Origin: Salvelinus alpinus
Taxonomy: Eukaryota > Chordata > Actinopteri > Salmoniformes > Salmonidae
Assembly (NCBI RefSeq): GCF_045679555.1
Contig: NC_092098.1
Coordinates: 21,916,038 to 21,980,037, forward strand
Direction: 5' to 3'
DNA length: 64,000 bases
Shown here: positions 20,723 to 31,011 of the stretch, one piece after another
How positions within the stretch are numbered: the stretch's first letter is position 1
Layout of the letters: each line of letters begins with the position of its first letter
The notes under the pieces: generated by a model
Seen by the model: the letters and a program-made list of their open reading frames with translations, nothing else
Databases searched by the model: none
What the model was told of the DNA's origin: nothing
Made by a program: the position numbers and the translations under genes

Positions 20723-22102
20723 AACTTCTTATGGCTGGGATCCCGTTAACGGGATCGATATGACAACAGCCAGTGAAAGTGCAGGGCGCCAAATTCAAAA
20801 CAACAGAAATCTCATAATTAAAATTCCTCAGACATACAAGTATTTTACACAATTTTTAAAGATAAACTTGTTGTTAATCCCACCACAGTGTCCGATTTCA
20901 AAAAGGCTTTACGACGAAAGCACAACATATTAGGTCAGCACCTATTCACAGAAAAACACAGCCATTTTTCCAGCCAAAGAGAGGAGTCACAAAAAGCAGA
21001 AATAGAGATAAAATTAATCACTAACCTTTGATGATCTTCATCAGATGACACTCATAGGACTTCATGTTACACAATACATGTGTTTTGTTTGATAAAGTTC
21101 ATATTTATATCCAAAAATCTCAGTTTACTTTGGCGCGTTGTTATGTTTTGCCTCCAAAACATCGGGTGATTTTGCAGAGAGCCACATCAATTTACAGAAA
21201 TACTCATAATAAACATTGATAAAAGATACAAGTATTATACATGGAACTTTAGATACACTTCTCCTTAATGCAACCGCTGTTTCAGATTTTTTTTTAACTT
21301 TATGGAAAAAGCACACCATGCTATAATCTGAGTAGAGCGCTCAGAGCCCAAACAAGCCATAAAGATATCCGCCATGTTGTGGAGTCAACAGATGTCAGAA
21401 TATCATAATAAATATTCACTTACCTTTGATGATCTTCATCAGAATGCACTCCCAGGAATCCCAGTTCCACAATAAATGTTTGATTTGTTCCATAAAGTCC
21501 ATAATTTATGTCCAAATACCTCCTTTTTGTTCGCGCGTTCAGTACACAATCCAAACTCATGACCCGCGGGCAAGTCCATGCGAAAGTTCAGACGAAAAGT
21601 CATATTACAGTTCGTAGAAACATGTCAAACGAAGTATAGAATCAATCTTTAGGATGTTTTTAACATAAATCTTCAATAATGTTCCAACCGGAGAATTCCT
21701 TTGTCTGTAGAAATGCGATGGAACGAAGGTCTAACTATCACGTGAACACGCGTGGTCAGCTCATGCCACTCTGGCAGACCTCTGACTCATTCAGCTCCCA
21801 TTCCCCCCTCCTTCACAGTAGAAGCATCAAACAAGGTTCTAAAGACTGTTGACATCTAGTGGAAGCCTTAGGAAGTGCAATATGACCAATATCCCACTGT
21901 ATATTCGATAGGCGATAAGTTGAAAAACTACATACCTCAGATTTCCCACTTCCTGGTTGGATTTTTTCTCAGGTTTTTGCCTGCCATATGAGTTCTGTTA
22001 TACTCACAGACATCATTCAAACAGTATTAGAAACTTCAGAGTGTTTTCTATCCAAATCTACTAATAATATGCATATATTAGCAAATGGGCCTGAGTAGCA
22101 GG

Positions 22103-23180
22103 TGTTACGCCCCTGAAAAAGGGGAGAAATAATCACGAGTGTGATACGGAATTGTTTCCTAATTGAGAACTTTAGTGCAATCATTTTACAAAAGTAACAC
22201 ATTTTACAGAACAACAGATCAACAGGAAATAGATAGTTTTGTAGGGTACAAGGCTTATTCAAGTCACAACAGTATACACTGTAATTCACTGAAACAGATA
22301 CTAATTTCAATATAACTGTCAAGCACAAAGCTTTAACTCAGTAAACCATAACTCAATTTATCAACAGGCAATAAAGTGTTTGAAAAACCATTATACAAAT
22401 AACACCGCAAAATATCTTATTAACGGCCTCCCGGGTGGCGCAGGGCACTGCATCGCAGCGCTAGCTGCGCCACCAGAGACTCTGGGTTCGTGCCCAGGCT
22501 CTGTCGCAGCCGGCCGCGACCGGGAGGTCCGTGGGGCGACGCACAATTGGCCTAGCGTCGTCCGGGTTAGGGAGGGTTTGGCCGGTAGAGATATCCTTGT
22601 CTCATCGCGCACCAGCGACTCCTGTGGCGGGCTGGGGGCAGTGCGCGCTAACCAAGGGAGCCAGGTGCATGGTGTTTCCTCCGACGCATTGGTGCGGCTG
22701 GCTTCCGGGTTGGAGGCGCGCTGTGTTAAGAAGCAGTGCGGCTTGGTTGGGTTGTGTTTTGGAGGACGCATGGCTTTCGACCTTCGTCTCTCCCGAGCCC
22801 GTACGGGAGTTGTAGCGATGAGACAAGATAGTAATTACTAGCAATTGGATACCACGAAAATTGGGGAGAAAAGGGGGTAATTTTTTTTATATATATATCT
22901 TATTAACAACGCACATGTTCATTCACAATCGACATAAAATCTCTCAGTACGAAGCTATTCTTCGCTGCAACCGAGCAGGGCTCATATTACTCTCTGCAAA
23001 CTTAACTAACTTCCTCGAGATGTTACTAAGACACACCTTAAAAACTCTTGACATGTTAGCGAGTTATTACATTTAAATTACTATTTTTTATCATCAATAA
23101 CGTACCTGAAAAAGGGGAGAAATAATCACTAGTGTGATACGGAATTGTTTCCTCATTGAGAACTTTAGTGCAATGAGAAA
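22103..23180 (-). mobile_element. Possible LTR-derived segment with repeated ends
   Basis: About 68 bp starting CTGAAAAAGGGGAGAAATAA occur at 22114-22181 and again at 23105-23176 with few differences. The left copy is preceded by TGTTACGCCC, the kind of terminus seen on salmonid LTRs read on the minus strand. A SINE interrupts the interval. No retroviral protein is visible. It could be a partial LTR retrotransposon remnant. Confidence 0.35.
22425..22894 (+). mobile_element. tRNA-derived SINE with 13-bp target duplication
   Basis: The body of about 470 bp begins GGCCTCCCGGGTGGCGCAGG and includes an ACTCTGGGTTCGTGCCCAGG B-box region. It continues with CpG-rich blocks (GTCCGGGTTAGGGAGGGTTT, TTTCCTCCGACGCATTGGTG) and ends GGGGAGAAAAGGGGGTAATT plus a T/AT-rich tail. 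ATATCTTATTAAC lies on both sides (22412-22424 and 22895-22907), a clear target duplication. It is a well-known type of long salmonid SINE; I am not certain of the family name. Confidence 0.85.
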
Positions 23181-23559
23181 AGACCGCGATTTTCCCGGGA
23201 ACTTGAGTGGAGACCAGAGCAATCGATCTCAGGCTCATAGATTAAGAGCATTTAGTAGATCACAGATTAACACTTTTACCCACGACAAAATAAAGTAATC
23301 AACATAACTTTTACACATTCCTCTCACAATTCGTACCCTTTGTACGCTTGACGGATTTTAACACAATTATATGAATGTTATCAATCTCTATCAACTAATA
23401 CTGAATGCATGATCTTTTTAACCTCTAACGAGTCACAACCCCGGATCGGGATCCCCCCATCAAAAAAGCTAACTAGCATAGCCTAGCCTAAAGCCACAGG
23501 GATATCATATAATCAAATGTTCATGAAATCACAAGTCCAAGACACCAAATGAAAGATAC

Positions 23560-24440
23560 AGATCTTGTGAATCCAGCCATCATTTCCGATTTTTTTAATG
23601 TTTTACAGGGAAGACACAATATGTAAATCTATTAGCTAACCACGATAGCAAAAGACACAACTTTTTTTTCTCCACCATTTTTTTCCTGCATGGGCAGCTA
23701 TCACAATTTCGACTAAATAAAGATATATATAGCCACTAACCAAGAAACAACTTCATAAGATGACAGTCTGATAACATATTTATGGTATAGCATATGTTTT
23801 TTTAGAAAAATGTGCATATTTCAGGTATAAATCACAGTTCTACATTGCAGCTGCAATCTGAAATAGCGTTGGAAGCAGCCAGAATAATTACAGAGACCGA
23901 CGTCAATTACCAAAATACTCATCCTAAAACATTTCTGAAAAATACACAGCATACAGCAAATGAAAGCCCAACATCTTGTGAATCCAGCCATCATTTCTGA
24001 TTTTTAAAATGTTTTACAGGGAAGACACAATATGTAAATCTATTAACTAACCACGTTAGCAAAAGACACCACTTTTTTTACTCCACCAGTTTTTTACTCC
24101 ATCAGTAGCTATCACTAATTCGACTAAATAAAGATATATATAGCCACTAACCAAGAAACAACTTCATAAGATGACAGTCTGATAACATATTTATGGTATA
24201 GCATATGTTTTTTTAGAAAAATGTGCATTTTTCAGGTATAAATCACAGTTTACCATTGCAGCCACTATCACAAAACTCACCCAAAGCGACTAGAATAACT
24301 ACAGAGAGCAACGTGTATTACCTAATTACTCATCTTAAAACATTTCTGAAAAATACACAGCGTACAGCAAATGAAAGTCCAACATCTTGTGAATCCAGAC
24401 AATATTTCAGATTTTCTAAGTGTTTTACAGCGAAAACACA
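23560..24440. repeat. 411-bp tandem repeat, two full units and a partial third
   Basis: The word CTTGTGAATCCAGCCATCAT and its variant start at 23564, 23975 and 24385, giving periods of 411 and 410 bp. Whole blocks repeat almost unchanged, such as AAGATATATATAGCCACTAA and ATGACAGTCTGATAACATAT. The unit is the internal module of the surrounding element and has no coding potential. Confidence 0.9.
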
Positions 24441-26487
24441 ATATATCGTTATATTAGCATACCACATGAGCTAACATCACCCCAGCATTGATTCAAGGCA
24501 AAAAGCGCGATAACGTTATCACCACCAAAATATATTAATTTTTTCACTAACCTTCTCAGAATTCTTCAGATGACAGTCCTGTAACATCATATTACACAAT
24601 GCATATAGAGTTTGTTCGAAAATGTGCATATTTAGCATCACAAATCGTGGTTATGCTATGTAATCAGTCAAAACATGGCATGCATTCTGGCCGGCGCCAT
24701 CTTGGAAGGGCACCTAAGTTTACGATTATTTATCGATTAGATTGACAAAAAAAATACAGGTTGGACAGCTAATGAAAGATGCATTGGTTATTAATGCAAC
24801 CGCTGATTTAGATTTTTAAAATTAACGTTACTAGACATACAGTGTGCGTTACAGCCAGACTAGTGCCGCAATATTGGCCGAAAAATGCGTTTACATTTTT
24901 CCACATAAATACAGAATAAAATCATAAATAGTTCTTACTTTTGGACGAGCTTCCATCAGAATCTTGGGCAAGGTGTCCTTTTGTCCAAAAGAATCGTTGC
25001 TTTGTTGTAAAACGTCCACTTCAACTTCGGAACTAGCAGCTAACAGTAGCTACGTGGCACACACATGTCCAAATCCTCAAACGCAATACTACGAAAATTC
25101 CGAAAATAGCAATATACTCGCATAAACTGATATAAATCGGTTTCAAATAACTTCGTTATGATGTTTCTAACACCTATACCGAATTAAATTACAGACGGAC
25201 ATATCTAAGGCCGATAACTGAGCGTTTCAAAATGCTATCCTGGGGTCTTGCGTTGCGTAATGGCGGAAGTCGAAAAGAGAGCGCACCTCGTTCCTTGCCC
25301 TTTTATAAGCTCTGAGAAATACGTAGAAACACCATTCCACTTCTCATTGGTTACTGACATCCAGGGGAAGGCGGGTGCAGTTCATTTCGATCCATAGGGC
25401 ACACACAGAGCTTTAAACTGATCCGAGATCAGAGCCTAGTTTTCAGACCTTCGCATGTCCTGTCATGATTTTCGCTGTAGAAAGAGTTCTGGTTCACCCA
25501 CAGACATAATTCAAACGGTTTTAGAAACTAGAGATTGTTTTCTATCCAATAGTAATAATAATATGCATATTGTACGAGCAAGAATTGAGTACGAGGCAGT
25601 TTAATTTGGAGACGCAAAATGTCGAAGTTGAAACAGCACCCCCTGTAGTGACAAGAAGTTTTAACCTTAGATGTTTTAAGATCCTCACATACTATGAACT
25701 TAGTAATACTTTAATGTATAATAGGCTATGAGTATTTCCTTTAACCTGTCACACTGGCAGTTTACTCTGGGCACCTTATTCATCCAAGCTACTCAATACT
25801 GCCCCCACCCATAAGAAGTTATTTAATCATTTGTAAATGCATTATAAACCATTAATCAATCGGTTATAACAAATTGGTCAAAATAGGGTGATAACCAGTC
25901 AGTGCTTGCCAAATAGTGAGCCACTATTTACCTCCAGCTATTAATAATATAGAACTTAATATAGAACTTCCGCACTCAACAACCCGGTCGCATTCCGCTT
26001 CGCTCCACAGGTAGTATCACATTTTCATTTCATTTCATTACAGTACAACGGTTTGATTTGTTTGATCGTAGCTAGCTACACAGCTAGCTACATAGCCGTC
26101 TTTGTATCAAAGATAATTGTGTAGTCTAGAGCGATTTTCTAGGTTAGCTAGCCAGCTACTGTCGTTCTTTTAACGCAACGTAACGTAATCAACACTGCTA
26201 GCTAGCCAGCTAGCCCCCGAATAGCAGCACTGTAGAAACTATTACACTCAACGGAACGACTTGATTAGTGTAGTGTCAACAACGCAGCCACTGCCAGCTA
26301 GCCTACAAAGTCAACAACGCAGCCACTGCCAGCTAGCCTACTTCAGCAGTACTGTATCATCTTAATCATTCTAGTCAATAAGATTCTTGCTACGTAAGCT
26401 TAACTTTCTGAACATTCGAGACGCGTAGTCCACTTGTCATTCCAATCTCCTTTGCATTAGCGTAGTCTCTTCTGTAGCCTGTCAACT

Positions 26488-27855
26488 ATGTGTCTGTCTA
26501 TCCCTGTTCTCTCCTCTCTGCACAGACCATACAAACGCTCCACACCGCGTGGCCGCGGCCACCCTAATCTGGTGGTCCCAGCGCGCACGACCCACGTGGA
26601 GTTCCAGGTCTCCGGTAGCCTCTGGAACTGCCGATCTGCGGCCAACAAGGCAGAGTTCACCTCAGCCTATGCCTCCCTCCAGTCCCTCGACTTCTTGGCA
26701 CTGACGGAAACATGGATCACCACAGATAACACTGCTACTCCTACTGCTCTCTCTTCGTCCGCCCACGTGTTCTCGCACACCCCGAGAGCTTCTGGTCAGC
26801 GGGGTGGTGGCACCGGGATCCTCATCTCTCCCAAGTGGTCATTCTCTCTTTCTCCCCTTACCCATCTGTCTATCGCCTCCTTTGAATTCCATGCTGTCAC
26901 AGTTACCAGCCCTTTCAAGCTTAACATCCTTATCATTTATCGCCCTCCAGGTTCCCTCGGAGAGTTCATCAATGAGCTTGATGCCTTGATAAGCTCCTTT
27001 CCTGAGGACGGCTCACCTCTCACAGTTCTGGGCGACTTTAACCTCCCCACGTCTACCTTTGACTCATTCCTCTCTGCCTCCTTCTTTCCACTCCTCTCCT
27101 CTTTTGACCTCACCCTCTCACCTTCCCCCCCTACTCACAAGGCAGGCAATACGCTCGACCTCATCTTTACTAGATGCTGTTCTTCCACTAACCTCATTGC
27201 AACTCCCCTCCAAGTCTCCGACCACTACCTTGTATCCTTTTCCCTCTCGCTCTCATCCAACACTTCCCACACTGCCCCTACTCGGATGGTATCGCGCCGT
27301 CCCAACCTTCGCTCTCTCTCCCCCGCTACCCTCTCCTCTTCCATCCTATCATCTCTTCCCTCTGCTCAAACCTTCTCCAACCTATCTCCTGATTCTGCCT
27401 CCTCAACCCTCCTCTCCTCCCTTTCTGCATCCTTTGATTCTCTATGTCCCCTATCCTCCAGGCCGGCTCGGTCCTCCCCTCCCGCTCCGTGGCTCGACGA
27501 CTCATTGCGAGCTCACAGAACAGGGCTCCGGGCAGCCGAGCGGAAATGGAGGAAAACTCGCCTCCCTGCGGACCTGGCATCCTTTCACTCCCTCCTCTCT
27601 ACATTTTCCTCTTCTGTCTCTGCTGCTAAAGCCACTTTCTACCACTCTAAATTCCAAGCATCTGCCTCTAACCCTAGGAAGCTCTTTGCCACCTTCTCCT
27701 CCCTCCTGAATCCTCCTCCCCCTCCCCCCCCTCCTCCCTCTCTGCAGATGACTTCGTCAACCATTTTGAAAAGAAGGTCGACGACATCCGATCCTCGTTT
27801 GCTAAGTCAAACGACACCGCTGGTTCTGCTCACACTGCCCTACCCTGTGCTCTGA
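26488..27855 (+). CDS. L2 LINE apurinic-type endonuclease region
   Basis: In the family, this endonuclease/exonuclease/phosphatase-type domain nicks target DNA to prime reverse transcription. From the ATG at 26488 the frame reads a short N-terminus, then LDFLALTETWITTDN (the Glu of the metal site), GGGTGILISPKWSF and LNILIIYRPPGS. It continues with VLGDFNLPTST (Asp-x-Asn catalytic motif) and ends the domain at VSDHYLVSFSL (Ser-Asp-His motif). All signature residues are present, so the domain looks intact. It runs into a Pro/Ser-rich linker. At a C-rich stretch near 27710-27735 the frame changes, so the last 40 or so residues to the stop at 27855 are out of frame. The original protein probably continued into the reverse transcriptase at 27897. 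Confidence 0.88.
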   Translation: MCLSIPVLSSLHRPYKRSTPRGRGHPNLVVPARTTHVEFQVSGSLWNCRSAANKAEFTSAYASLQSLDFLALTETWITTDNTATPTALSSSAHVFSHTPRASGQRGGGTGILISPKWSFSLSPLTHLSIASFEFHAVTVTSPFKLNILIIYRPPGSLGEFINELDALISSFPEDGSPLTVLGDFNLPTSTFDSFLSASFFPLLSSFDLTLSPSPPTHKAGNTLDLIFTRCCSSTNLIATPLQVSDHYLVSFSLSLSSNTSHTAPTRMVSRRPNLRSLSPATLSSSILSSLPSAQTFSNLSPDSASSTLLSSLSASFDSLCPLSSRPARSSPPAPWLDDSLRAHRTGLRAAERKWRKTRLPADLASFHSLLSTFSSSVSAAKATFYHSKFQASASNPRKLFATFSSLLNPPPPPPPPPSLQMTSSTILKRRSTTSDPRLLSQTTPLVLLTLPYPVL

Positions 27856-27896
27856 CCTCTTTCTCCCCTCTCTCTCCAGATGAAATCTCGCGTCTT

Positions 27897-29426
27897 GTGA
27901 CGGCCGGCCGCCCAACAACCTGCCCGCTTGACCCTATCCCCTCCTCTCTTCTCCAGACCATTTCCGGAGACCTTCTCCCTTACCTCACCTCGCTCATCAA
28001 CTCATCCCTGACCGCTGGCTACGTCCCCTCCGTCTTCAAGAGAGCGAGAGTTGCACCCCTTCTGAAAAAACCTACACTCGATCCCTCCGATGTCAACAAC
28101 TACAGACCAGTATCCCTTCTTTCTTTTCTCTCCAAAACTCTTGAACGTGCCGTCCTTGGCCAGCTCTCCCGCTATCTCTCTCAGAATGACCTTCTTGATC
28201 CAAATCAGTCAGGTTTCAAGACTAGTCATTCAACTGAGACTGCTCTTCTCTGTATCACGGAGGCGCTCCGCACTGCTAAAGCTAACTCTCTCTCCTCTGC
28301 TCTCATCCTTCTAGACCTATCGGCTGCCTTCGATACTGTGAACCATCAGATCCTCCTCTCCACCCTCTCCGAGTTGGGCATCTCCGGCGCGGCCCACGCT
28401 TGGATTGCGTCCTACCTGACAGGTCGCTCCTACCAGGTGGCGTGGCGAGAATCTGTCTCCTCACCACGTGCTCTCACCACTGGTGTCCCCCAGGGCTCTG
28501 TTCTAGGCCCTCTCCTATTCTCGCTATACACCAAGTCACTTGGCTCTGTCATAACCTCACATGGTCTCTCCTATCATTGCTATGCAGACGACACACAACT
28601 AATCTTCTCCTTTCCCCCTTCTGATGACCAGGTGGCGAATCGCATCTCTGCATGTCTGGCAGACATATCAGTGTGGATGACGGATCACCACCTCAAGCTG
28701 AACCTCGGCAAGACGGAGCTGCTCTTCCTCCCGGGGAAGGACTGCCCGTTCCATGATCTCGCCATCACGGTTGACAACTCCATTGTGTCCTCCTCCCAGA
28801 GCGCTAAGAACCTTGGCGTGATCCTGGACAACACCCTGTCGTTCTCAACTAACATCAAGGCGGTGGCCCGTTCCTGTAGGTTCATGCTCTACAACATCCA
28901 CAGAGTACGACCCTGCCTCACACAGGAAGCGGCGCAGGTCCTAATCCAGGCACTTGTCATCTCCCGTCTGGATTACTGCAACTCGCTGTTGGCTGGGCTC
29001 CCTGCCTGTGCCATTAAACCCCTACAACTCATCCAGAACGCCGCAGCCCGTCTGGTGTTCAACCTTCCCAAGTTCTCTCACGTCACCCCGCTCCTCCGCT
29101 CTCTCCACTGGCTTCCAGTTGAAGCTCGCATCCGCTACAAGACCATGGTGCTTGCCTACGGAGCTGTGAGGGGAACGGCACCTCAGTACCTCCAGGCTCT
29201 GATCAGGCCCTACACCCAAACAAGGGCACTGCGTTCATCCACCTCTGGCCTGCTCGCCTCCCTACCACTGAGGAAGTACAGTTCCCGCTCAGCCCAGTCA
29301 AAACTGTTCGCTGCTCTGGCCCCCCAATGGTGGAACAAACTCCCTCACGACGCCAGGACAGCGGAATCAATCACCACCTTCCGGAGACACCTGAAACCCC
29401 ACCTCTTTAAGGAATACCTAGGATAG
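27897..29426 (+). CDS. L2 LINE reverse transcriptase region
   Basis: This open stretch of about 509 codons reads NNYRPVSLLSFLSKTLERAV (fingers), then ALILLDLSAAFDTVNHQILL (motif A, catalytic Asp) and TTGVPQGSVLGPLLFSLY (motif B). HCYADDTQLIFSF (motif C, YADD) and LKLNLGKTELLFLPG follow. A typical CR1/L2 C-terminus ends at FRRHLKPHLFKEYLG. The catalytic aspartates are all present and no internal stop interrupts it. The true upstream part of the frame starts near 27735 (ADDFVNHFEKK...), in line with this frame. The enzyme polymerises cDNA from the nicked target. One upstream frameshift separates it from the endonuclease. Confidence 0.9.
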   Translation: MTAGRPTTCPLDPIPSSLLQTISGDLLPYLTSLINSSLTAGYVPSVFKRARVAPLLKKPTLDPSDVNNYRPVSLLSFLSKTLERAVLGQLSRYLSQNDLLDPNQSGFKTSHSTETALLCITEALRTAKANSLSSALILLDLSAAFDTVNHQILLSTLSELGISGAAHAWIASYLTGRSYQVAWRESVSSPRALTTGVPQGSVLGPLLFSLYTKSLGSVITSHGLSYHCYADDTQLIFSFPPSDDQVANRISACLADISVWMTDHHLKLNLGKTELLFLPGKDCPFHDLAITVDNSIVSSSQSAKNLGVILDNTLSFSTNIKAVARSCRFMLYNIHRVRPCLTQEAAQVLIQALVISRLDYCNSLLAGLPACAIKPLQLIQNAAARLVFNLPKFSHVTPLLRSLHWLPVEARIRYKTMVLAYGAVRGTAPQYLQALIRPYTQTRALRSSTSGLLASLPLRKYSSRSAQSKLFAALAPQWWNKLPHDARTAESITTFRRHLKPHLFKEYLG

Positions 29427-29601
29427 GATAAAGTAATCCTTCTCACCCCCCCCCCCCCCCCCCCTTAAAAGATTTAGATGCACTATTGTAAAGTGGCTGT
29501 TCCACTGGATGTCATAAGGTGAATGCACCAATTTGTAAGTCGCTCTGGATAAGAGCGTCTGCTAAATGACTTAAATGTATGTAAATGTAAATGTAAATAA
29601 T

Positions 29602-29700
29602 TTATGAATGCACTTACAAATGCATATATGGTGCATTCGGAAAGTATTCAGACCCCTTGACTTTTTCCAAATTTTGTTACGTTACAACCTTTTTGTTTTG
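29602..29700 (+). mobile_element. Tc1-like terminal repeat fragment, third family
   Basis: The word GGTGCATTCGGAAAGTATTC followed by AGACCCCTTGACTTTTTCCA matches the terminal repeat of the Tc1 elements at 54825 and 53311. The transposase is absent, and after about 29700 the sequence changes to another repeat. Confidence 0.75.
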
Positions 29701-29979
29701 GGTTGGACTCTGGAATCAGTTCAATTGCTCTGGGGGGTGCGAATAAAGGATCCGCTTCGGGAAAGTCGTATTCCTGGTCGTAATGCTGGTAGTGCTGGTG
29801 AGATACCGCCGCTCTGATATCCAATATTTCTTCCCGGCTGTATGTAATAACACAAAAAAAATTATGGGCTCATAATGTAAGAAATAATCTATTAAAAAAA
29901 TAAAATATTGCAAAGTTTCCTAAGAGCTAAAAGCATGGCAGCTCTCTCTGTCAGCGCCATTTTTCACCAATAATGACAC
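29701..29979. repeat. Unassigned salmonid repeat fragment
   Basis: The block contains GAATAAAGGATCCGCTTCGG and ATACCGCCGCTCTGATATCC and reads open for about 35 codons. It resembles a widespread salmonid repeat known to me only by sight, possibly LINE-derived. Strand and family are unclear. Confidence 0.35.
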
Positions 29980-30869
29980 ATCTCAACATCAACTGATCAG
30001 AGGAGACTGTGTGAATCAGGCCTTCGTGGTTGAATTGCTGCAAAGAAACCACTACTAAAGGACACCAATAATAAGAAGAGACTTGCTTGGGCTAAGAAAC
30101 ACCAGCAATAGACGTTAGACGGGAAACCTGTCCTTTGGTCTGATGAGTCCAAATTGGAGATTATTGGTTCCAACCGCCGTGTCTTTGTAAGACACAGAGT
30201 AGGTGAACGGATCATCTCCGCATGTGTGGTTCCAACCGTGAAGCATGGAGGAGGAGTTGTGATGGTGTGGGTGCTTTGCTGGTATCACTGTTTGTGATTT
30301 ATTTAGAATTCAAGCCACACTTAACCAGCATGGCTACCACAGCATTCTGCAGTGATACGCCATCCCATCTGGTTTGCGCTTAGGGGGACTATCATTTGTT
30401 TTTCAACAGGACAATGACCCAAAACACACCTACAGGCTGTGTAAGGTGTATTTGACCAAGTAGAATGATGGAGTGCTGCATCAGATGACCTGGCTTCCAC
30501 AATCACCCGACATCAACCCAATTGAGATGGTTTAGGATGAGTTGCACCGCAGAGTGAAGGAAAAGCAGACAACAAGTGCTCAGCATATGTTGGAACTCCT
30601 TCAAGATTGTTGGAAACGCATTCCTCATGAAGCTGGTTGAGAGAATGCCAAGAGTGTGCAAAGCTGTCGTCAAGGCAAAGGATGGCTACTTTGAAGAAAT
30701 CACTTTGTATTGTGATTTGTTTAACACTTTTTTGGTTACTACATGATTCAATATGTGTTATTTCATAGTTGATGTCTTCACTATTATTCTACAATGTAGA
30801 AAATAGTTGTAAAAAAATTAAGAAAAACCCTTGAATGAGTAGGTGTGTCCAAACTTTTGACTGGTACTG
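29980..30869 (+). pseudogene. 5'-truncated Tc1-like element and transposase, second family
   Basis: Homology begins in the transposase N-terminal third (TCAACATCAACTGATCAGAG) and runs to the right terminal repeat ending GACTGGTACTG at 30869, followed by TA. The first Asp codon (in TCTGATGAGTCC), the second (in CAGGACAATGACCC) and the Glu (in CCAATTGAGATGG) are all preserved. The Trp codon after NPIEMV is TAG, and further frameshifts and stops break the frame throughout. The left end is missing. It is on the opposite strand to the copies at 8555 and 37358. Confidence 0.85.
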
Positions 30870-30966
30870 TATGTGAACAGTTATACTGAAGTCTTAATAT
30901 GCTGTATCATTAAACATCCCCTTTAGGTCTCCCTACCGCACAACAATGTTTCCCAATCAAACACTG

Positions 30967-30999
30967 GTTAAATAAAGGTTAAATAAATAAATAAAATAA
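30967..30999 (+). mobile_element. 33-bp retroelement tail-only insertion with 12-bp target duplication
   Basis: The insert GTTAAATAAAGGTTAAATAA plus AATAAATAAAATA-type sequence is just the extreme 3' tail of an RSg-1/HpaI-type retroelement. AATCAAACACTG stands on both sides (30955-30966 and 31000-31011). It is a textbook extreme 5' truncation. Confidence 0.8.
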
Positions 31000-31011
31000 A
31001 ATCAAACACTG

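Larger units (their letters stand above)
20723..25820 (+). mobile_element. 5.1-kb composite bounded by AACTTCTTATGG inverted ends
   Basis: The left end AACTTCTTATGG (20723-20734) and right end CCATAAGAAGTT (25809-25820) are exact 12-bp inverted repeats. A perfect 16-base palindrome, ATCCCGTTAACGGGAT, follows the left end at 20740-20755. Inside are several diverged copies of the module also found at 2981, 31722, 34671 and 35857, including GACTGTTGACATCTAGTGGA (about 21845) and TACTAATAATATGCATAT (about 22059 and, in variant form, 25550). There is also a SINE and a 411-bp tandem repeat. The longest frames are under 160 codons and without domains. I infer a large non-autonomous DNA transposon or a nest of several. 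Confidence 0.55.
25949..29595 (+). mobile_element. Nearly full-length L2-type LINE (3.65 kb)
   Basis: The element has a GC-rich 5' UTR (25949-26487), an endonuclease region, a reverse transcriptase region and a 3' UTR. The 3' UTR holds a 19-C run (29446-29464) and ends TAAGTCGCTCTGGATAAGAG followed by ATGTAAATGTAAATGTAAAT repeats. A 6-bp direct repeat AATAAT (25943-25948 and 29596-29601) is a plausible target duplication. The 5' UTR holds a 33-bp direct duplication (GTCAACAACGCAGCCACTGC at about 26275 and 26310), perhaps promoter units. Endonuclease followed by a YADD reverse transcriptase without RNase H, plus a short repeated 3' end, fits the L2 group of the CR1 superfamily. Confidence 0.88.

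Noticed and set aside
22380..22841. 153-codon plus-strand and 126-codon minus-strand frames
   Set aside because: They lie within a CpG-rich tRNA-derived SINE with a 13-bp target duplication, so they are not genes.
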